Shown piece by piece: positions 34,823 through 46,934 of a DNA stretch of 64,000 nucleotides (positions are counted from its first letter, which is position 1; each line of letters opens with the position of its first letter). The notes under the pieces are model-generated. The model searched no databases and was not told where the DNA came from. It worked only from the letters and a program-made list of their open reading frames with translations. Both the position numbers and the translations under genes were made by a program. Where the stretch lies: contig BQUP01000003.1 of NCBI GenBank assembly GCA_022835595.1, positions 502,629 to 566,628 on the forward strand, written 5' to 3'. Source of the DNA: Cystobasidium ongulense (taxonomy: Eukaryota; Basidiomycota; Cystobasidiomycetes; Cystobasidiales; Cystobasidiaceae).

Positions 34823-37213
34823 ATGTTGTCCTGCTTCAAGGGCAAGCAGAGAGCAGTGTTCGACGACTACGACGCCGTGTATGAGAAACACTCGCACAAG
34901 GGCGGACTTTCTACTTCAAAGGCACCGGTCGATACCACCCAAAGACTGGCTGCACTGCGAGCAGCTATTACAGATAACAAGGTAGACTGTTATGTCATTC
35001 CAAGGTAAGATGTAGACACCTTTCAGGACGCATCAGTCTGCTAACTATATCTGACAGCGGAGATGCGCATGGATCTGAATACGTTGCTCGCAAGGACCGA
35101 CGGCAGGAGTATATCAGGTGCGCTATATCCAATACGACTGCTGATCACTATATCTTCTGACTTTCATCTTTGCAGCGGCTTCACAGGCGAGTCAAGCATG
35201 GCTATAGTCTCTCAGGACGAGGCTTGCCTTTTCGTAGATGGCCGATATCACGTGTCCGCTAGCAAAGAAATTGATGCGAACTGGACTTTGTATAAAGTGG
35301 GTGTGGAAGGCGTACCGACATGGTCTATGTACTTGGAGGTCAGTTAGTGCGCTTCTATGAAAGCTGCCACAACATGGCTGACTCTACTCTTGTTCGTGCA
35401 GACCCTACCCACTGGAACAAGAATTGGTCTCGATTCCACCCTATTCAGCATTACCGAGCTAAAGACATTGCGAGACTCGCTAGCAAAGACGCAGCAGGAC
35501 ATCATACTTCTCGAAGAGAACTTGATTGACAAGATCTGGCAGGACCGCCCACCATCGAGCAAAGAACCTCTTGATCTCCACGCCAAATATGCAGGAGAAG
35601 CTTCTACCTCCAAGTTTGATAAAGTGCGCTCAATCATCAAGACGAAAAAAGCCAGCGCTTATGCAGTACATGAATTGTCGGAGATCGCTTGGCTTCTCAA
35701 TCTGAGAGGCAAAGACATACCGTTCAGTCCGGTATTCGAAGCCTACCTACTTGTCACGCTTGAATCGGCATCGCTTTTCCTGGACCGCGATAAAGTTACG
35801 GAAGAAGTTGCCAAATACTTGAAGGATGAGCTCAACACCGAAGTGCAGCCATATGAAGGGATTTGGGAGGCGCTGAAGGTTATCCAGAATGCAAAGCAAT
35901 CTGTATGTGCTCTTCTGTCCCTGCGTGAAACATTGCCAGATGTCTGACGCGCGGTTCTGACAGTGCATCCTGAGCGATTCAGCATCATCTGCTCTGTATC
36001 AAGCGCTTGGTCAGGTATGCTTTACCTCATATTCATCTGTTGTAGCTTTCGCTGACGCGCGACTGCTTTAGGACACGGCAATGCTCGTCAAATCACCAGT
36101 CGAAAGATTGAAATCCATCAAGAATGAAACAGAGATCAAGGGTTAGTTATTCGCTCGCACCACTGCACGTGTCGACTCGACGCTGATACTCTGTGAATAG
36201 GTATGCAAGCTGCATATCTCCGTGATGCAGTAGCGTGGGTAAAATGGATGGCATGGCTTGAGAAGAAGATGGCGAAAGACTACGATGCAGGATTGACCGA
36301 GTTTGACGCAGCGGAACAATTGACCGAATTTCGCGCTCAGCAACCTCTCTTTGCTGGTTTGGCTTATGAGAATATCTCAGCAACTGGCGCAAACGCAGGT
36401 GAGTTCGTTTCTGACATTGTATATGATGTGTCCCAACGGACTATTTTTATTTGATCTGATCTGATCCAATTTTGTAGCACTTCCGCACTACTCGACTGAT
36501 AAAGATACGGCTGCGCCTATCAACAGACAGGATGTCTACTTGAACGATTCTGGAGCACAGTATCTAGATGGCACGATTGATACTACTCGAACTTATCATT
36601 TCGGCAAACCCAAGGCTGAACATAAGTGAGTCGCCTGTATTTCTCGAAAGAAGAGGAGGGTAAGTGTACTGACTTGCAACATAGACGTGCATATACACGC
36701 GTACTTCAAGGTCACATACAGGCTTCCGAAGCCAAATTCCCTGAAGGTACTACCGGTGCAAGTATAGATGCATTAGCTAGAGCACCACTCTGGAAAGACG
36801 GCTACAATTTCCTTCATGGAACAGGGCATGGTATCGGTTCCTACTTGAATGTTCATGAAGGTCCACAAAGAATTGCAAGTTATTCAAGTGAACCTTTACG
36901 AGCTGGACAATTTGTTTCTATTGAACCTGGTTATTATGAAGAAGATGAATTTGGAATAAGAATAGAAAGTATTTATCTTGTTAAAAAAATTGAAACGTAT
37001 AGAAATTTTGGAGGAAGTGATAAATGGTTAGGTTTTGAAAGAATTACTCAAATTCCTATTGATATTAGATTGATTGAATGGAAATTACTTTCAAAAGAAG
37101 AAATGAATTGGTTAAAGGAACATAATAGGGCTTGTGCAAAAGCAGTTTTACCATTATTAGGTAAGAAAGATACAGAGGCCAGGAAATGGTTGAAGAAATA
37201 TTTGTGGCAGTAG
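34823..37213 (+). CDS. Xaa-Pro aminopeptidase (M24B, aminopeptidase P)
   Basis: Exons: 34823-35004, 35058-35117, 35176-35338, 35402-35902, 35964-36014, 36072-36141, 36201-36398, 36478-36625, 36685-37213; 633 residues. It removes the N-terminal residue before proline. The N-terminal creatinase-like domains show CYVIPSGDAHGSEYVA, FISGFTG-type text (YISGFTGES) and LFVDGRYHVSA. The metal-binding pita-bread domain is complete: YLNDSGAQYLDGTIDTTR (two Asp), HGTGHGIGSYLNVHEGP (His), SIEPGYYEEDEFGIRIE (two Glu). The length and three-domain order match cytosolic XPNPEP1. An in-frame ATG at 34772 would add 17 residues; 34823 gives MLSCFKGK, which may be lipid-modified. Base composition shifts sharply to AT-rich codons within the last exon from about 36,880. 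Confidence 0.92.
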
Positions 37214-37345
37214 GGCTCTCTCTTAATACTATGCTGTGGAAGGGGTGTGGCTTTATACTGGATAGTTTTGTTGATGTTGATGTAGCATTACTTCAGATAC
37301 AATGCATTGCTAAACTTCCTTTTGCTAATCTAATGTCTTTCTTAT

Positions 37346-38668
37346 CTAAACACTCTTACCGTCTACCATGACTTCACCTCTTCCTTTCATATCCCCAAAC
37401 GTCTTTTCATAATCGTCCAACATATCCTGATCAACTTTACTTCCACCACATACGACAATAACTATATTCTTCTTTTCTTTCTCATTTGGACCTTCTAGTC
37501 CTTTTAGAAGAGGTTTCAAAAGTCTATCGGAATGATACGCGACTGATAATGCAGCTCCACAACTTAATTCTACCATTAAATCGTGATCTCGTTTAAATTG
37601 CCATGCTGATGAAGCTGCTAATGAATCTGACTGTATGACTGTAGAAAGGTATTTCCGCTCATTGTCGAGCTGAGGTCTATCGGAGTGACCATTTATTCCA
37701 TTGGTAGATAATGTTGACGAAGAAGGAAGACTGCAGGACCCTTTAATAGCATATTCACGAGCGGCTTGTAATGAAAAAGGAGAACATTTCTTAGTTCCCA
37801 TAGAAGTAGCTTTTGAAGTAATAGCATCCAGAGTAACATGAGCATTTTCGTTCTTGTCTGGTTCTTGAAACCATAGGTTTATAGATTGAGAGAATGAATC
37901 TGCACCAAAATCTTGTGTTGCTATCACTCTAGGTGATTTAAACTTTTCCCCTCGTCCTTTTTCTTCGTGTGTTTTTCTTATTGATGATATTCCACGTAGT
38001 ATACCTTGTATTAAACCTCCCCCTCCTACTGTGCATGCTATCACATCAGGCTGTTGACCCGTTGCGAGTTCTTCTAATTGAGAATAGATTTCATGTGACA
38101 TGCTACTGTGACCATTTACTAAATCATCACCGATAAAAGGATGTATGTAAACTGCTTCTTTTTCTTTATCCACTAAAGCTCTAGCACCAGCATCAGCTCC
38201 ATCCCAAGAATCCCCACCTACTATAACTTCAGCATTCAATTTACGTAATAAAGTGATAACACTATCTTCAGTTGAAAGAGGTACGAAAATTGTACATTTT
38301 AGAGAAAGCATTTTGCATGCAGTAGCAGCAGCAAGACCTGCATTCCCACCACTTGAAGTCACTATATGTGCTTTTGGACCATGTTTCTCATGTGCTATTG
38401 AAACTGTTCTACCTACTCCTCTAATCTTGAATGATCCACTAGGTTGTAATGCGTCTAATTTGAGATATATATTATGTCCAGTGAGGTTTGATAATGGTTT
38501 TGAATAGATTAACGGGGTTACTTTGTGGAGTGATAACCTGTCCGGAGCATCGGGTGTCGAAGTTAGGATTGAGGCGTTCTGCTTTGCTGTCGAGGTCGAG
38601 TGAAGCGATGTGGGGTCTACATTCGGGTTACCTAGTGCGACAGTGGGTACATCGATACTTTCGGACAT
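37346..38668 (-). CDS. L-serine/L-threonine dehydratase (PLP, fold type II)
   Basis: Single exon, 440 residues. Pyridoxal-phosphate lysine lies in PSGSFKIRG (SxxxxK type) near residue 84; SSGGNAGLAAATA and the phosphate-binding VGGGGLIQG follow, with the C-terminal VVCGGSKVD. This matches catabolic serine/threonine dehydratase (yeast CHA1, animal SDS), which makes pyruvate or 2-oxobutyrate plus ammonia. A serine-rich insert (CSLPSSSTLSTNGINGH) interrupts the small domain. The chosen ATG at 38668 opens MSESIDVP; an ATG at 38893 in the same frame would add 75 residues with little conservation. Codon use is strongly AT-rich, unlike most of the window. It converges on the aminopeptidase gene with only 132 bp between stops. 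Confidence 0.9.
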   Translation of the reverse strand: MSESIDVPTVALGNPNVDPTSLHSTSTAKQNASILTSTPDAPDRLSLHKVTPLIYSKPLSNLTGHNIYLKLDALQPSGSFKIRGVGRTVSIAHEKHGPKAHIVTSSGGNAGLAAATACKMLSLKCTIFVPLSTEDSVITLLRKLNAEVIVGGDSWDGADAGARALVDKEKEAVYIHPFIGDDLVNGHSSMSHEIYSQLEELATGQQPDVIACTVGGGGLIQGILRGISSIRKTHEEKGRGEKFKSPRVIATQDFGADSFSQSINLWFQEPDKNENAHVTLDAITSKATSMGTKKCSPFSLQAAREYAIKGSCSLPSSSTLSTNGINGHSDRPQLDNERKYLSTVIQSDSLAASSAWQFKRDHDLMVELSCGAALSVAYHSDRLLKPLLKGLEGPNEKEKKNIVIVVCGGSKVDQDMLDDYEKTFGDMKGRGEVMVDGKSV

Positions 38669-39644
38669 GGTAAACTTCAGGTAGGCGTAATGGTATCTGT
38701 GTCTTTGATATCGGTATGAAGAGAACTTTCGGGAACGAATATGGCGAATAAGGACGAGCAGGTGAACCCAGAGACCAGTCTGAAAAGCAGATGAGACCGA
38801 GAATCCAGTAAAGAAGGGGGGGTATTGGGCAATATGGCTGCTGTTTCTTTGTATGCGATGACAATTAATTGTTAAAGAGGAAAAGAGCTGCATGTGGCTT
38901 GCTCCGTCTATTTCGGCATTCCCATGCGTGGCAAATCCCGGTGGAATATCAATTGCCTAGCACGGAGACCAGGAGCTTGGCTATTCCTCTAACACACTCA
39001 CCTTGTGGGATGATGCTGCAGATACACTGCCGTACTCTATCTACCACATCCTAAGCTGATTGCTGCAATGCGTTGCTGCGGCGAGTCGGAGTCCGCGAGC
39101 TTCGAGCTCAAAGGACCCCGATCACGCGGTTGGTATCGCTCCAATATGTACACCATCCTATGATACACGATAACGACAGCAGCAGGAGCGACGACTTGGA
39201 CACTGCCTTGAAGATGATCTCATGAACGCTTGCTGGATCCTTCAAGTGGCCATGATAGCTCACTAGCTACCTGCACAGCACACCTACATTGACAACAACG
39301 CCGAGTGGCCGCTTACGCATACACGTACACCAAACTGTTTGTGGAAAGTGACAGATCTTGCTGGAATAAAGACGTAGCTTACGACGCCTTGCTGGGAGTG
39401 GATTGATAATTGATAAGCTGGGGGAACACGCAAGTGGTGCATGATACGCACTCTCTCTCTCTCCTCTTCTAGCTCTTTACTACTCTCTTTACACGTCTAC
39501 GGTATTCTTGCCAAGCTTTGGACACCACCGACAGCCACAGTCGAAGCAACAAGCCATATAGCTGTAGCTGGACACTCACCTCACGCTTGAGGAGTAGAAG
39601 GAGGACGTCCTTTAATCACTGTCAAACCGCAAGCAAAGGCAACC
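38669..39644. promoter_or_regulatory. Divergent promoter, dehydratase / AN1 protein
   Basis: 976 bp between two divergent start codons. A (CT)n run lies near 39450-39470, within the probable AN1 leader. No other structure seen. Confidence 0.4.
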
Positions 39645-40833
39645 ATGTCAATCCCAATCCTACCCCAACTATCCGACATTTCCTCCGACCCATCATCCAT
39701 ATCAAATGAACGACGACCAAGTCATATTGAATCTTACGGAGTACACTGCCAAGAACCAACCTGCAATCTAGGTGATTTCTTACCATTTAAATGTGAATAT
39801 TGTAAACTATCATATTGTTCTTATCATAGACTACCTTTTTCACATTCTTGTTCTGAATATGATGAAAGTCAGGTTGATAATAGAGCCAAGTTATGCCAAT
39901 TTTGTGAAGAACCTTTAAGAGTTGAGAATTTAAATGGTAGAGATACAGATATTAATATCGTTATGGAATATCATATAACAAATGGAGAATGTAAAGTGCT
40001 GAATAATGTTGGACTCTTTCACGATAGCAGCAGGAATGGAAAGCCAACTAAAGGGAGTCAAAGTTCAACAAGTACTACTACTACTAACAAGAAGAGTGGG
40101 AAGATATGTAATTTTGGAAAATGTAGGAATATAATGTGGGTTGAAATAAAATGCCCTTCATGTCAGGAAAAGTTTTGTCCTAGTCATAGGGAAAGAAAGA
40201 GCCATAAATGTGGTGAAGAAGAGCCATCTACGACGAAAAACAACGACACGAGTAGTAGCTCATCATCATCCAAATCAAATCAACAAGAAATTAAGAAATC
40301 GCCTCTTTTCAATTCTTCTGCTCCTTCAATGAAAACGAATTTATCTTCCTCTTCTACCACTACTGGTGGTAGTAGTACTACATCACGACCAACGGCATCA
40401 CCCAAATCATCACCTCTAAGCGTACAGTCTCCATTTTCGAAATTATCGTTATCGACAAGCAAGAATGCTGTCATCGATAAAGGGAGCAACAACAATAAGA
40501 GTGGGAGTAATAATACGCCCAATGTCATTGAAGTTATCAAAGGTAAAACATCGTCCAATGTGAATGACATGTCAAGTAGTCGAAGAGCAGCTCGAGAACG
40601 AGAACAAGCCGCCATGGCGTTGAAGAATAGAGCAAAGAAAGGGTGAGTCCAATTGTCAAGTCTGACAGAAGAAAGAGAGAGATAGAAAGAGAGCAGTCGC
40701 TGACGAGTGTCTCTTGATATGATATAGACTGCTGACAGAAGATGAAAAGATTAGATATGCGACTTTACAAGCGTTAGAAGCGCAGCAAGGCAACAATGGA
40801 GGAGGGAAAGGGAAGGATTGTTGTGTACAGTAA
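39645..40833 (+). CDS. AN1-type zinc-finger protein with C-terminal CaaX box (ZFAND2-like)
   Basis: Exons: 39645-40642 and 40728-40833; 367 residues. Two AN1 zinc fingers are visible: CQEPTCNLGDFLPFKCEYC ... CSYHR ... HSC (residues 35-70) and CNFGKCRNIMWVEIKCPSC ... CPSHRERKSHKC. Between them lies an extra CQFCEE ... GECK segment that could bind zinc. A 130-residue Ser/Thr/Asn-rich linker leads to a short helical end (LTEDEKIRYATLQALEAQ) and the last residues KDCCVQ, a CaaX farnesylation motif. Human ZFAND2B/AIRAPL has two AN1 fingers and a prenylated C-terminus and sits on the ER with p97 and the proteasome; a similar proteostasis role is inferred. The gene is AT-rich. Confidence 0.85.
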
Positions 40834-41300
40834 CGACTAGAGTTGTTCTCCAATCTGTTGCTCTCGTGCTTTATAGCCAGTGTCCACCCCTTCACCTTGT
40901 CGTGTATTTTTGCCAGCTTTCTCACTCTTGCGTGCTCGTTGCATCCAACTGCAGTCGATCAGGTACAGCAGGATCTCCGAGACGCGTGTCGGCTCGAGCA
41001 AAGGCTTGACAGGTGATGAGACGGAGCGAGAGGGAGTGCTATGGGATGGAGCAGGAGTGATGCATGAGGATGGTGTGCAGTATATAGCGTACACAGCTCT
41101 GTAGTTGTCCAGATCATGGCAGTCTGAAGCTTGCTTGCCCGTCACTCCGTCGACGCGTCGGTGTGCTTTGCTTTGATCGCGAGAGAGAGAGAGACAGGTG
41201 AAGAGAAGAACGAGTGGCGACGAGGGAAGAAGAAGCAAGCAAGCAAGCAAGCATGCAAGGATGAGAAGCAAGTTGCCATCTCCTCGACATCGACATCACA

Positions 41301-41335
41301 TCATCCCATCCCACTCCATCCCATCCCACCCCATC
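41301..41335. repeat. CCATC/CCCAT-type simple repeat
   Basis: An imperfect pentanucleotide run of CATCC/CCACC units in the long upstream region of the PPS1-like gene. Confidence 0.7.
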
Positions 41336-41458
41336 TCCCACGTCACCGCCTTCCCACGCGCAGTCTTCGTCGTCGTCGCCTGTTTCAAGTTGCTCCGAGA
41401 AGCGCTCCCACCGTCGGACACGCTTCTCGACTGCGGGAAAGAAAGAAAGATCCACTCG

Positions 41459-41460
<2 letters not shown>

Positions 41461-41517
<57 letters not shown>
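41461..41517. repeat. (GCAA)n tetranucleotide microsatellite
   Basis: About 14 uninterrupted GCAA units (57 bp), 440 bp upstream of the PPS1-like start codon. Because the unit is four bases long, all three frames on both strands stay open across it. Confidence 0.95.
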
Positions 41518-41961
41518 GGCCGTGTTCATTCGTTGCATGGTGCATGGTTCTGGCAACCAGGTGGATTCCCAATCATCAAAGAGCGGTCATAGCCAGTCAG
41601 TCTACCAGTCTACCGTACATTATTACGGTCATCTCGCTCGACTTTAGTAACTCGAGAGAGATAGCTGGCTTCAAGGTGTAGGTGGGCAGAGCGAGAGCAC
41701 CGTACTCCATCCACGACTGTCCTCCTTCCCTCTCCTCCTCTCCATCGTCGCGCATCCACGGGCCTCTGCTCCTCGCTCGGACACCAGGGGTCAAACTGCG
41801 CCAACTTTACTTTGCTGCTCCGAGATAGATTGATGAAAGCGGAGAGGGAGACGATTCTGCATCAACCTTGGGCCATCTCCATCTCGACCATCTCCATCTC
41901 CATCCTCACTCTTCACTTGCATCCATCCAGCACCGTATCATAGCCAGTCTGGAAATACAGC

Positions 41962-44900
41962 ATGGCCGCCACATTTCATCCCCAGGTGATGCGAGGAGGC
42001 AAGCAGAGTAATGCGGCAACGACCACCTCTACAACCACTGCAACTACACCGTCGTCCAGTGCTACTACCGCTCCTTCCCCACCCTATGCTCCATCCGCCC
42101 CCTCAAATCTCCCCATCCACGGCCTGCAACTCGACGCGACCTCGTTCCCACGCCATCCCTACTTTGCATCATCAAGTCCCAACTCTGGCAGCAGTGTCCG
42201 CCTCGTCACAGCACAGCAATACGCAAACATAGCACACCAGCATGCTTGCATCAAACTACAGGACGAAAGCACACTCTTCCCGTGGTTGCATGGCGCTGAT
42301 ATACCCAACTCTGCCCAAGCTGAGAATTTCGGATATAGGAATGGAGCGTGCAAGGAGGTGCCGAGGTGGGTCGTCTCTCTCTCTCTCTCGCTCTGTTGTA
42401 TGCTGATAAAGTGCCTTTTCACCCCCAGATACCGTGGCATGGTCACTATCGCTGCTCATGGTCCAAGAGGTCAAGAGCAGGAGCAGGACCATTTGAATAC
42501 TCGGGCCGAGACTCAAGAGGTTCATTCTGAATATGCCCATCATTCCTCACCGCGAGAGACCCCTTGCGAATCAATTAAATATGCTCATCATCCACCACCA
42601 CGAGCATCCTCGTGCGCATCAATATTCGAAGATCCTTCATGTCAAAAAGAGGATTCTACTCTCCCTAGTCATCAAATGGACGAATCTCACCCACACTTAG
42701 ACACTGCGAATACCGCGAATACCGCTCCTATAGACCACGACACCGGCGTCGCCCCTCCAGCACATGCTAGACATCCAACTTCAGCTTCGATTGCAACTTC
42801 TTACTCTACGGATTCATTCTCCTCATCTCGTACTCAGAGTAGTCAATTTTCTACTTCTTCTTCTTCTTCGGAGCAAGGAAGAGGATCATCATCATCATCG
42901 TCATCTTCATCTATCAATTCGGGATTAGCTTCTTCTGCTTCTTCTGTTTACTCGTATGACGATCACAATAACAAGGCAATGTCTACTTCGAGTAGTAGTG
43001 CTACTAGCTCTACTACTCCTTCGCCGTCATCTGTCGGATTGAGTAGGAAACATACTCCCACTAGTTCGTTCTCTTCAAATTCTATTGATGAGGAGGAAAA
43101 TGCTCTTTGTGAGTTGGGGATGGAAATTGGAGAATTGGGTCATGATGCTCGCATGCGAGGTGGACATGCGGAAAAATTGGAGAATCTCAATAATGAGAAT
43201 GGGTCGAGGAGAAAAGTATCCTATGGACCGGAAGAATATACTTGTCTATTGGTCAATTCTCATCATCCACATCAAGTTTTGGCATATGAAGAGAATTTCA
43301 ACCCATCATCAATATCTCGTCATCAACACCGTCGTCAATCCTCATTATTCTCAAATGAATTCGAACAAGATGATGATGATGATGATTCAAAATATGTTTG
43401 TTTTCAAACATTACCAATTTCAATAAATACAATTTCATTTAGAAATTTTAGATTGCAAGATTATAAATTGAATACTATATCTGATTTTTACATCTATCAT
43501 AAAAATGGTGGATTTCATTATGATTTGATTGATTTGGCTAGGAAATTATTGGTTGCATTGGAGAAAATGAAAAATGTTAGATTGAGAAATGGAGAGAGAG
43601 ATTTGATTGATTATCATGTTTATGTAGTACTCGGTAAGTTTCGCTCCTTTTTCATTTCTCTCCTTTTTATATGGCTTTCCAAAGTTAGTCTGTTTCGCTA
43701 ACCAATTCCTTTCCCTGGCTCTGCCGCATGTGTCTTTCAATATCTTCTAACGCACGCGTACACAGAACCATTTGAGACATTTGAAAAACATTACCCTCAT
43801 TTAATAAGCGTCGATTCACTAGCCCATTCCAATCCATCAAATAAAATTGATTTTGAAAATCAAGATCATTTGGAAATGAGAAATCTTACCAAGGTTTCAA
43901 AAATTGGTGAAAATGTTTATGTAGGTGTTTTCTTTCTTTCTTTCTTTCCTTTTTTCCTTCTCTTTCATTTGGGCCCTCTTCACTTTCACTTTCCACTCCA
44001 TTCTGTTACACTCCTCCTTTTTTTTTTCTCTTTCTTTCTTTCTCCATCTTCTTTTTCTAGCCTTCAATCGCTCCTCCCTATCCCTTTCCTGTTTGCTTCC
44101 CTCTCGTGCTTTGTCCTTTCCGTCTCTACCCCTCTGTTCTAGCCTTTGTCACTTAGAGCCATCCCTTCCCTTCTCTTCTCTAGCAGTCCTCGCACATAGA
44201 GCTAACAGTTTCTTTTCCTATCGCGAATGTATTCTCATTCATTTAGCTCGGAAACACATTCGATGTACCTTTGCCTCATCCTCAGGGGAATCTAGAAGCT
44301 GAAAACAATGGTAATGGCCACGATAATCCTCCCCCTCCATCTGCTAGATCTTCCTTCTCTCACCATCGTTCACCTTCTATTTCTTCACTATCATCATCAA
44401 TCTCCTTGTCTCGTGAGGACGAAGAGAAGTATGAAAGAGCACAATTACAAGAATCTCAAGGTAAATCCGACTCTTCTGTTAATCCTTACAATTTTAGCAT
44501 TTGTATCGAAGGAAGGGATATGGCTGCTATGTGCTCTACTAGACTTTTATCGGAAAGAGAATTATATTTGGATGAATTACAGATACAAATTGAACGTGAG
44601 AGAGCTATTGAAGAAGGTTATAAGAAGAAGACGACTATAAAGAGTTCTGTACTTTCGTCAAATGCCCCTTATAAATTGAATAACATCGGAACCAGCAGGA
44701 AAACTGAAAAAAGTAAAATGATCAAGAAGAAAAAGACTAGATCTAGTGCTTTTTGGTTCTCTTCTTCTAGTGCTTCATCTTCTTCTTCCGAAGAAGAAGA
44801 GCTAGATCCCTCTTCGTCTGAATCCTCAGATGATGCTGCAAATGAAGATGTTGAGGGATATTATTCTCGACATTCCACTCTACAACAACACCAAGATGAA

Positions 44901-46934
44901 GATGATTCGGAATATGAGGAATTCGCGGATAGACCACAAGAGCTACTTTGTGATACTACTGCCCAATATTATCATGGTCATGGTGATGAAAGCGATGACA
45001 TCGATATCACGCTCTCACCTGGACGATTCTCAATGTCGCTGGACCAAGCACCTTCCTCTTCTTCTGCTTCGAGAGCCTCTGCCGCTCAAGCTAGCGGAAG
45101 ATATGTTTCTCCTCCTCCTTATAATCATCAGGGCAATACTGCGAACGCTGCTTCTAGGCATTCTACGCCTATCAAATTGCAATATAAGAAGAGCAAAAGT
45201 CTTAGAATGGCTCGTGAACTTGAAGAGAATAAGCTCAAAGCTGAAAAGAAAGCTAGGCTAGAAGCTGCTGCAAAAGAAGAAAATGATAGTATAATAAGAG
45301 AAGTTTTAGAAATCAAAACTGAAGAAATTGTACATATGGAATGTTTGTCTACAGCACAAACTTTTAATCAAGCTTCTATTCCTACTATGGTTGATTCCAT
45401 TGTTGAATATGTAGTTTGGTTACGTACTCAAGCTAGACCTCATTTGAGAAGTAGTAGGGAATTACAAAAAGCTTGTGCCGAATATAGAATGAATCAAGAG
45501 TCACGATATCCTCATCAACAACAACCTTTTGGTTCTTCTTCTTCTAGATCGAAATCGTCATCATCATCATCACGTCAGACGAATCAAGAAGAAGAATTCA
45601 AGCCTATGGCGAGGAGAATACTTATTCATTGTACGGATGGATATACTGATTCTTCAGTATTAGCATTATCATACATTATGTATGATCAAGCTATTTCATT
45701 ACCTCAAGCCTATCTCTACCTTCAAAATGATTGTCAACGATCTTTTTTCGTTTATCAATCTGATGTTGAATTTTTATTAGCTATTGAGAGGAAATTAGTT
45801 AAAGTTGTTAGATCTCAAGGTAGAGATAGATTTAATGATGATGTTTCACAATCTATCATTGATGCTGCGCTGGAAAGGGAAGATACCTCTGTTAATACTT
45901 CGAAAGCTTCATCGAGACCTTTTACTATTAGAGGACCTGGATCGGATCAAATTGCAGAAACGATCATACCTAGACCCGGTCTATTCTCTAGATCTAGCTC
46001 GAAAGATTCTACTGGTTCTACCTCTACTGTAAAAGCTGGACATGTCACTTTTGGTACTCAGATGCCTTCTCCATCAATAACTCATTCAATCAGAGGGCCT
46101 CCTCCTCAGAAGATTTTGAGCAATTGCAACTCAAATACTTCTAGTTCCTCATCATTTGCTTGTGGGCAGCAGCAGAAAGAAGATCCAAATACTGTCTCGC
46201 ATGCATGGTTCCATAGCGAACATTTCGATGGTCATTTTCCCTCTAGGATACTAGACTATCTTTACCTTGGCAACCTAAGTCACGCAAGCAATGCACTCAT
46301 GCTGAAAGAACTAGGTATAACGCATGTCTTATCGATCGGAGAAAGTGCACTCGTACCTCCTTCTAAACAATGTGCCCCTACTACACCTTCTTCTGCTGCT
46401 CGCGCTCGTACACCTACAAATTCCCTATGGCTTGAACACAGTCTAGGTAATATCAAGGTTATGGATGTACAAGATATAAATGATGATGGAGTTGATTCTA
46501 TCCTACCTCATTTAATGAGCGGAATTGAATTTATCGAAAAAGCACGCTCTGAAGGTGGTAAAATTCTAGTACATTGCAGAGTTGGAGTATCTCGTTCTGC
46601 TACTATTGTTATAGCACAGGTTATGATGGATTTGAATAAATCACTTGCAGAAGCTTATTTATTCGTTAGAGCTAGAAGATTAAATATACTCATTCAACCT
46701 ACTATACTTTTCATTCATACTCTATGGACTTGGGAAGAAGAAATTAGAAAATTAAAACATAAGAATGGATCACAAAGATCACCCGCTGCCAGACTTTCTT
46801 ACCCTATGTTGTGTACTGAAATTGCGGATTTAAACTATAAATGTGAGTCTTTTGCCTTTCTCTTCTATTTTCTCCTGCACAAAGGATTCTGACTCTCTGT
46901 GTGCTCTGCTGTAACTTCAGATCTCAATTGCTAG
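41962..46934 (+). CDS. PPS1: PPS1-like dual-specificity protein phosphatase
   Basis: Exons: 41962-42365, 42429-43633, 43766-43920, 44247-46842, 46921-46934; about 1,457 residues, against 807 in yeast Pps1. Conserved pieces: FPWLHGADIPNSAQAENFGY near the N-terminus, LCELGMEIG and YVVLGEPFETFEKHYPHL in the middle, then VYLGNTFDVP. A phosphatase-like segment (RILIHCTDGYTDSSVLAL, LPQAYLYLQND) lacks the arginine of the active-site loop and is probably inactive. The C-terminal DSP domain is complete: SRILDYLYLGNL and ILVHCRVGVSRSATIVIA (Cys and Arg of HCxxGxxR). Yeast Pps1 acts in S-phase control. The extra length is Ser-rich, disordered filler. Intron 3 is long (326 nt) and full of TTTC/CTTT. The last coding exon is 14 nt, adding YLNC. 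Much of the gene is AT-rich. Confidence 0.88.

Larger units (their letters stand above)
40834..41961. promoter_or_regulatory. Upstream region of the PPS1-like gene, rich in simple repeats
   Basis: 1.13 kb without a credible gene. It holds a (GAGA)n run near 41179-41195, a short (GCAA)n run at 41234-41252, a CCATC-type run at 41301-41335, and a long (GCAA)n microsatellite at 41461-41517. Several long open frames here on both strands owe their length to these repeats. The last 100 bp before the ATG are pyrimidine-rich (CCATCTC units). Confidence 0.55.

Noticed and set aside
38669-38893. 75-residue N-terminal extension of the dehydratase from an upstream ATG
   Set aside because: The extension has no conserved text and reads like an untranslated leader; the ATG at 38668 opens the expected family start.
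41131-41647. Several overlapping open frames of about 150 codons on both strands, rich in Ala/Ser/Lys/Gln or Cys/Leu repeats
   Set aside because: Their openness comes from the GCAA microsatellite, which has no stops in any frame; no motif, leader or splice support.
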